A stretch of DNA of 64,000 bases from Crossaster papposus. Its lineage: Eukaryota > Echinodermata > Asteroidea > Velatida > Solasteridae. A model generated the notes under the pieces. The model did no database searches, was not told where the DNA came from, and worked only from the letters and a program-made list of their open reading frames with translations. Positions 59,001 to 64,000 of the stretch are shown one piece after another. Position 1 is the stretch's first letter; every line of letters starts with the position of its first letter. The stretch covers positions 248,001-312,000 of the forward strand of contig JBAIAA010000436.1 of NCBI GenBank assembly GCA_037893245.1. Direction: 5' to 3'. A program made the translations under genes and the position numbers.

Positions 59001-62000
59001 CAGTCGGGATGACGTCACTGGGCCCTGTTTCTTGTCTCTGATTGGTCAGTGGTGGCTGTTAGTTATCACCCCCTCTGGACTCAAAGGGGAATGAGTAGCA
59101 ATAAATAGTGTTGTGGTCTATGTGAAAAAAATCTAAATAATCAATTAATGTCTAATATCTATTAAACACTACACCAAAATATTTCCAAATTTCATTGTTT
59201 TATGAAGTAACAAAATCTCCCACGATACACCGAAAAAAAAAGTATGCATGTTTTTATTGCTGTAAATAAATATAGAAAACACGTAATTCCCTGTACAAAT
59301 TGAATGGAGGGCTACCCCTTTGCCCAACGGCGTGTGCAATAGGTGGAACAGCCTCCGACCGTGAGAATCCATTAAAAACAAGTTATCAGCAAAAATTCTA
59401 CGTGTTTTTCATGCTAAGCAAAAAACCAGCTGATTATCAATCAAAAACAATAAAGATCACGTGAACATTTGGTCTGTAACCTTGTTTTTACCAAGGACAG
59501 ATTTTCATGCTAAGCAAATTTGTGTACTTAGCAGCTCCGTGAAATTGGCCCCTGCACTTTTCTGTCAAGAGATGGCGTGATTTTTATTTTGAACTTCGCG
59601 TTAGTAAAGTTTGCAGAGTTTTGCACGTGTTTCATCTCCTGCAGATAGATCGACGGGAACCAGTATTCATTATGCATTTCGCTGGTAGCCAAACTGCCAA
59701 ATGTTATCATTATCAACATTGCAGTGAGAAATGGCGGGCTAGCGCAATTCGACGTTTAGTGGCACTTTTTTACCTCGTGCATGAAGGCAGTGTTGCCAAA
59801 CTTCTTTGTTGACAAGCTTTAAATTAATTCAGCGAAATAATGGTACCTTTACCTATTAATGCTTATTGCTATTTAACCTATGTGAAGTTCGGTGTCAGTA
59901 AATTTTACCCGAAAAAAACAAAACGGTGGCTACCGGAAATTGGGCACAAAATCGACAGATTAAACGTGTCCTAAATTGTTTCCTAAATCTTGAAAAATTG
60001 CAAGAATTTATCGAAAGTTGATAAATTCTGATAAACCATTAATATCTGTACTTACATACCCAACTAGAAGTTTGCCAGAATATATTTTTCTTATTTTTAT
60101 TTATTTTTTTTTTTGGGGGGGAAAGAAACAAATACTTGCGACAGTACTAGTAGTACTACTAGGCCCAGTATTATTCAGGAAAGAATGTTGCAAACTGATT
60201 CTGTTTTTTCTTCTTTCTTAATGTCAATAAAGGTCAATCGGTGCAAAAATGATGGAAAGACATCTTTGTGAGGAATACATGTAGTTTGTAGCCAATGTAG
60301 GCCTACTTAGAACATTTTCTTTACTCTCCATAGACTTTGTACAGAACCGCTGAAGTAGTGTCAGGATACTACATTCCTTCCAGTAATCACTTTGTGTATT
60401 AAATCATGTTTGCAGTTACCATCGTTGGGAGCCCGCAGTTCCGTGGGATCATTCTCCAGGCTCGCCTGGCAGACGGTTCATCCACGGTTCCCCAGGGACA
60501 ATGGCTGACGATAGAAGGGACTCAACTGGGTGACTACAAGCTCGTCACGTGTAGCAACGGCCACGATACCATAACACACGGAAACCCAAGCGACAAGAGC
60601 ATGCCCGATACCTTCATGTGGTTGGCACCCGTACCAGCAGTCGGAAACGTCAAGATTGTGTAAGTGTTCTGATTTGTACTCTGACGTTAGAATATTGAGG
60701 CTCTTGTTGTAGTTGAGTGCACGGACACTCGGTCATATCAAACTTATATAAAAGTTTCGTTTTCACCCGGATATATTTTTTTTTCCATTTTCCAAGATTT
60801 ACCCAATCGAAATGCATGACTTGCTCTTTTAAAAGCTCGCATAATGGCACAGGTGGCTTGTGCGTAAAGCGCTCGCCTCTCACCAATGTGGCCCGGGTTC
60901 GATTCCCGGCCCGGACCATATGTGAGTAGAGTTGTGCGTTGGTTCTCTCCTGTGTCACAAGGGTTTTTCTCCAGGTCATCCAGTTTTTCTACCTACAAAA
61001 ATCAACTATAGTACTTAATATACCGGCATTAGTAAGGAAAAAAATGACAATCATTTAAACAAATCAAAAAATTTAACCACATTTGAGACATGATACAAAA
61101 TAGCCATTGATTCTTACAGGCCTATAACTAAGGCTAAATAGCACTTGTGACTGGACTTGCAAAAGTACTTGACAACCCTTTCTTCACTTCACTTGGCAAA
61201 TAAAATGTCTTTTAATATTGGTAATATTTTCTATAGTTTCCTCCAAACTGCTATAAATTGCTGATGATTTTGTTCTGTTTTTACCTTCATCTGTGCTTTT
61301 CTTTTCAGAATGTCTGTTGTGCAGAGCTACAGCCCCAGCACATACTGGGTTGGCATTGAATCTTCAACGTTGACACCAGCCACGGGTGAGTCCATGGTCT
61401 AACCCATCTGCTGTTTGTTTGTTGAGGTGTTGTCTGTCTATCTGTTTTGCCATACCAATGTATACCATACCAGATGGTGAAAGTGCAGTTGGCATCATAA
61501 AAGACCAAAAGTTAATCACATCTGTCTGACTACAGGGTTCCCACCGATCCTCGTGAGGGAGAGAGAGGGGGGACCTGGAAAATATTTTTTTTTTTTCAGT
61601 CGGGGGGGGGATTGGGAAATTTGAGAATTCCTCAATTCCTACTCCTGATACAACACGCCACCACCACATTACAAAGAAATTGAGTTGTCCATTTTGTTTG
61701 GCATACTATAGTCGCGGCTCAAAACCACAGACCTATGCCTGTCTGGTGTGTGACATTGGCACAATGTGCATTTCAACCATGCACACAAAATAAACACAAT
61801 TCACAAGGGCAGTCATTCATTTTATATGTAAGTGTGTTCAGGGACTTGACAATGAGAGATTGTTGTTATAGCCTGAGAAAGATTTTGAATGGCAGCATTA
61901 ATTGTCCTGCAAAAAATAAAAAAACTGGTGTTGAAAACAGCTTGTGGATTCATATCAAGAGGAAAAATGCAGTTGGATAAGGCCAAATAAAAAAAAAAAA

Positions 62001-63215
62001 CTGTTTAGCGTCATGCCTTTTTTTTTTTTATTCGAGTCATGTAGTGAACATGTCACACCCTATATTTCAATTTAAAATTAAAACATGGTTCACCCACGAT
62101 TAAAAATCAAAATTCATGTGGGTCGATCATGTATGCACTGTACACGATTACACGTCACACCCTAGCCTTCCTATTAGAAAACAAAATATTTCCAGAGCAT
62201 GTACACAGTGATGCTAAAGTCTAAAATACGATCTTAAAATTTTATTATCTTAAAAAAAAGAAAAACAAAAAGAGACGGCCCCCAAAAAGGAAGCGGGCGG
62301 TGACGCTAAACATGTTTTTGGTTTTTTTGGCCTAAAGAACTATTTTATTTCTACTCTGACTGTGAGAGTTTGGTTGTTGATACACTTTGGCTGCAGACTT
62401 TTCTCGTTAAGCTTCTATTCATACTAAAAATTCCCAGAGTTTTGTTAATTGTACATGTATATCAATCAAAATACATAAATAAAAACATTTAACAAACATG
62501 TAGCTAATTCCACACTATCGCAATATTCCATTTGAATTGATAAAAATATAATTGGCTGCAGTGACTGTGCACATTACCCACTGTGAATGAATTGATTTAA
62601 CAGAAGGATGCGACAGGTGTTTATCACCTGCAAGCAGGAAACGTGCTGCTATGGCAACTCTATCCGTAATTACGTTTCGAGAGCTTGGATATCAAACATG
62701 ACATGCCCTCTCTATTCGCTTAAAATTAAAGTTTAATTAGTGATGCTGTAGTGTACGTTTCAATCTAACTTCAGCCAAGGCCCTCTTCCACGAAATAAAG
62801 CAATATTGGCTTTGCAATCACTGTCCAACTCGGGATCGATAAGGCCAAACAAAATCGTTTTGCTATCGGTTTATACCCGACCTACCCTATTTTAATGGCC
62901 CTTGCCCTATTTTTGTTTTTATCAGGAACAATAAATAAACTAAACAAATAAAAAAATACTACCACATCCAGACACCTACATATAATGTGCCCAAACAAAT
63001 ATCCCTACCTACCTACCTACCTACCTACCTACCTACCTACCTACCTACCTACCTACCCTGTTTTCAAATGCCTGGTAATTATTGTATCAATACAGCTGAC
63101 GCTTGCACCAATAATCCATGTTTAAATGGAGGGGCCTGTACCACCACCTCATCAGCTGCAGGATACACCTGTGCATGTCCAACGGGATATATTGGAGGCA
63201 ACTGCCAAACACCCG
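53098..63215 (+). CDS. Secreted Reeler-domain protein with EGF-like module, 3' incomplete
   Basis: Four exons are seen: 53098-53308, 60416-60659, 61309-61385 and 63096-63215. All have proper AG/GT edges and stay in phase, giving 217 residues; the last donor (GTAAGA at 63216) shows the gene continues. Residues ~1-27 form a signal peptide (RREK then LLIFVAISALILAV). Residues ~28-178 are a Reeler domain: APVQACVSLTPNHG, FRGIILQARLADGS, TCSNGHDTITHG, TFMWLAPVPAVGNV and STYWVGIESS. Residues ~179-217 are an EGF-like domain with six cysteines (ACTNNPCLNGGAC, then YTCACPTGYIGGNC), encoded by one phase 1-1 exon. Reeler domains occur in reelin, F-spondin-type proteins, ferric-chelate reductase-like proteins and invertebrate defence proteins. 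The substrate or partner cannot be told from this part. The protein is extracellular, with likely roles in adhesion or immunity (inference). The first ATG in a good context was chosen. Confidence 0.88.
53613..53963 (+). mobile_element. TTAA-flanked 351-bp MITE, family A, copy 4
   Basis: TTAA lies at 53609-53612 and 53964-53967. The left tip is AGGTAGGATACACTATTGGT. The interior has TGCTTGAATTATTATGAATG, AGGATATCTAGCGCAATAAT and CGATATCTGCAAATAGG, ending CCTACCT. Confidence 0.9.
54559..54576 (+). repeat. Poly-A tract
   Basis: A run of 18 or more A within the Reeler gene intron. No SINE or LINE body is recognised directly upstream. Confidence 0.7.
55773..56016. mobile_element. 244-bp hAT-type MITE with perfect 8-bp target duplication
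   Basis: GAGTGTTT occurs at 55765-55772 and 56017-56024, directly flanking the tips CAGGGTTGTAGTCGAGTCC and its mirror GGACTCGACTACATCCCTG. CAGGG tips and 8-bp duplications define hAT elements. The interior consists of repeated CAAGTCC/GGACTTG words. The intact duplication argues for a fairly recent insertion. A degenerate relative lies at 42189-42415. Confidence 0.92.
56026..56088. repeat. 63-bp hairpin beside the hAT MITE
   Basis: ACGAACCGC...TTATACCTGACGTA and the mirrored right arm TACGTCAGGTATAATGCGGT pair with only a few mismatches around a very short loop. It begins two bases after the right target duplication of the hAT element. It could be a separate tiny palindromic repeat. Confidence 0.8.
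56976..57327 (+). mobile_element. TTAA-flanked 352-bp MITE, family A, copy 5
   Basis: TTAA lies at 56972-56975 and 57328-57331. The tips are AGGTAGGATACACCATTGAT and mirrored AGGTAGGATAGGCTACACCA. The interior matches copies 2-4 and has a local GGATTATTACAGGAT duplication. Confidence 0.9.
58346..58396 (+). repeat. C-rich tract (CCCCGCCCCC)
   Basis: About 50 bases nearly all C with scattered G. The minus strand could form G-quadruplexes. Length is liable to assembly error. Confidence 0.85.
58932..59552 (-). mobile_element. GGGGCCAATTTCA MITE copy interrupted by other DNA
   Basis: The outer ends GGGGCCAATTTCACGGAGCT and AGCTCCGTGAAATTGGCCCC are inverted copies. The pieces match the 8841-9068 element in reverse order (GATTGATAATCAGC region, TTTGCTTAGCATGA, GAGCAAGACTTTTTTGTGCT). 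About 385 bases between about 58993 and 59376 have no counterpart in the 228-bp copy, so either a second sequence inserted here or the other copy is deleted. Confidence 0.75.
60842..60990 (+). mobile_element. tRNA-derived SINE
   Basis: GTGGCTTGTGCGTAAAGCGC looks like an A-box region and GGTTCGATTCC (60896-60906) is a perfect B box, so the first ~70 bases resemble a tRNA. The sequence continues with GTTGGTTCTCTCCTGTGTC and GTTTTTCTCCAGGTCATCC, a body recalled from tRNA-SINEs of marine invertebrates. The stem pairing of a true tRNA gene is not convincing. It lies in Reeler intron 2. Confidence 0.6.
61981..62332 (-). mobile_element. 352-bp PIF/Harbinger-type MITE, second copy
   Basis: The GGCCAAATAAAA tip with TGTTTAGCGTCATGCC and the far end GGTGACGCTAAACATG then GGCC are flanked by TAA on both sides (61978-61980 and 62333-62335). 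Same family as 32410-32791, in the opposite orientation. The interior shares TCACACCCTA and the words around ATTCATGTGGGTCGATCA. It lies in Reeler intron 3. Confidence 0.85.
63003..63057 (+). repeat. (CTAC)n microsatellite
   Basis: About 13 copies of the tetramer CTAC, roughly 40 bases before the acceptor of the EGF exon (63096). It is likely to be length-variable. Confidence 0.95.
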
Positions 63216-64000
63216 GTAAGAACAAATTGCAGAAATGACACATTGGTATTGGACTTTGTAAAAAAAAACGTTATAGCAAGTTTGTTAACATTCTACTGCT
63301 GTAATTCTTTCTGACATAAAACCAATAAAGGGTTCCTCAAAAAGCACCCTAGGCAATGTAGCTCACAAGCTAGAAGACATCAGCAGTGAGAAGACAATGA
63401 GAAGGTACAGATCCAGAGGTGGAAGCTAGGACAACCCCCCAGAAGAATATTTTGGAGAAAACACATAGAATTGGCCGAGGACCAAAAACCTAATTTGCAT
63501 GTTGTCCCATGTAGGATTCGAACCTGGGTGAATTCACTCTGGAATTAAATTCGCTGCATAGAATTTACAGAGATTGCCCTGTGATTGTCCTTTTTAAATT
63601 ACAATCAAGAAACACAGCAGAATTACATTAGAATCTCACACGCATTATAGAGGCGTACATATATATAGGGCAACATGCAGCATGATGCACATCATACCTG
63701 GCAGGAGAAACACAAAAGAAAAGTCATGTACAGAGTTCTGCAGGAACAACAAAAGGAGAATTAGGCTGAAGGGTCTTTTATCCGCACAACTTTCCAAAAT
63801 GGCTGCAAATATCAAACTGCTGTCAAATTTGACCAAGTGGTTACCATCATTAAAAATAACACCCTGTATTGTAGAGAAGCATCACCACCATGCAACCTCC
63901 TCGCAGCAAGAAGAATAAAGTGAGGTCATAAGGTGGTAATGGTTGATCTTGTCTGATAAGCAAGATCGAGGTCAGCTACCAAATAGAGAACTTGAAACAC
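63216..64000 (+). other. Intron of the Reeler-EGF gene up to the window edge
   Basis: It starts GTAAGA after the EGF exon. No further EGF-like cysteine pattern is seen before position 64000. A B-box-like word GGATTCGAACC near 63514 may mark another SINE scrap. Confidence 0.45.

Larger units (their letters stand above)
53309..60415 (+). other. 7.1-kb first intron of the Reeler gene, MITE-rich
   Basis: It begins GTAAGT and ends TTTGCAG. It holds two family A MITEs, a hAT MITE next to a small hairpin, a nested GGGGCCAATTTCAT-family element, T- and G-runs near 56739-56777, and C-runs near 58346-58396. No exon is recognised inside. Confidence 0.65.

Noticed and set aside
60842-60915. Functional tRNA gene
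   Set aside because: The B box is perfect, but acceptor and anticodon stems do not pair convincingly, no terminator run follows, and the downstream body is SINE-like.

Overview
This is a eukaryotic (metazoan) genomic window. Four intron-rich protein genes are visible, all with GT-AG introns, and they sit in AT-rich DNA crowded with short terminal-inverted-repeat elements (MITEs), tRNA-derived SINE pieces and one decayed LINE. I see no bacterial operon, no CRISPR array and no virus-like element. The deuterostome-like protein sequences, the scattered TACATGTA words and SINE tails resembling those of marine invertebrates suggest an echinoderm, perhaps a sea star. That assignment is inference, because no marker gene fixes the species.

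Layout: (1) 698-4845, plus strand: the last four coding exons of a TMEM248-like membrane protein gene whose first exon(s) lie left of the window. One of its introns carries a 23-copy 20-bp minisatellite. (2) 4846-11098: 3' UTR and intergenic DNA with two palindromic MITEs, a 24-bp perfect palindrome and a possible MORC2 promoter. (3) 11099-32900, plus strand: a complete MORC2-type GHKL ATPase gene. I resolved 26 coding exons. They keep phase at every junction and give 1034 codons plus a stop, with an N-terminal ATPase, an inserted coiled coil, a CW zinc finger, a chromo-like domain and a C-terminal coil. Its introns hold a LINE remnant, SINE pieces, tandem repeats and several MITEs. (4) 32901-39969: the probable MORC2 3' UTR and intergenic DNA with hairpins, convergent with the next gene. 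(5) 39970-50911, minus strand: a complete ROGDI gene of 12 exons and 292 codons plus a stop, including several tiny exons and a last exon found far downstream. (6) 50912-53097: the divergent intergenic region, with MITEs and C-rich tracts. (7) 53098 to beyond the right edge, plus strand: a secreted Reeler-domain protein followed by at least one EGF-like module. The gene is incomplete at its 3' side.

The four genes do not form an evident pathway. MORC2 is a chromatin ATPase, ROGDI belongs to a family tied to V-ATPase (RAVE/Rabconnectin-type) regulation, TMEM248 is a poorly understood membrane protein, and the Reeler-EGF protein is extracellular. In human the first three are on different chromosomes, so this neighbourhood is not shared with human.

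I found no clear new enzymatic or defence system. The most distinctive material is the repeat biology: five copies of a ~350-bp TTAA-flanked MITE, a hAT-type MITE with a perfect 8-bp duplication, a Harbinger-type MITE that ends next to the splice acceptor of the last MORC2 exon, and a nested MITE. The duplicated PIGKASPV exon pair in MORC2 and the Reeler plus EGF architecture are also worth attention.
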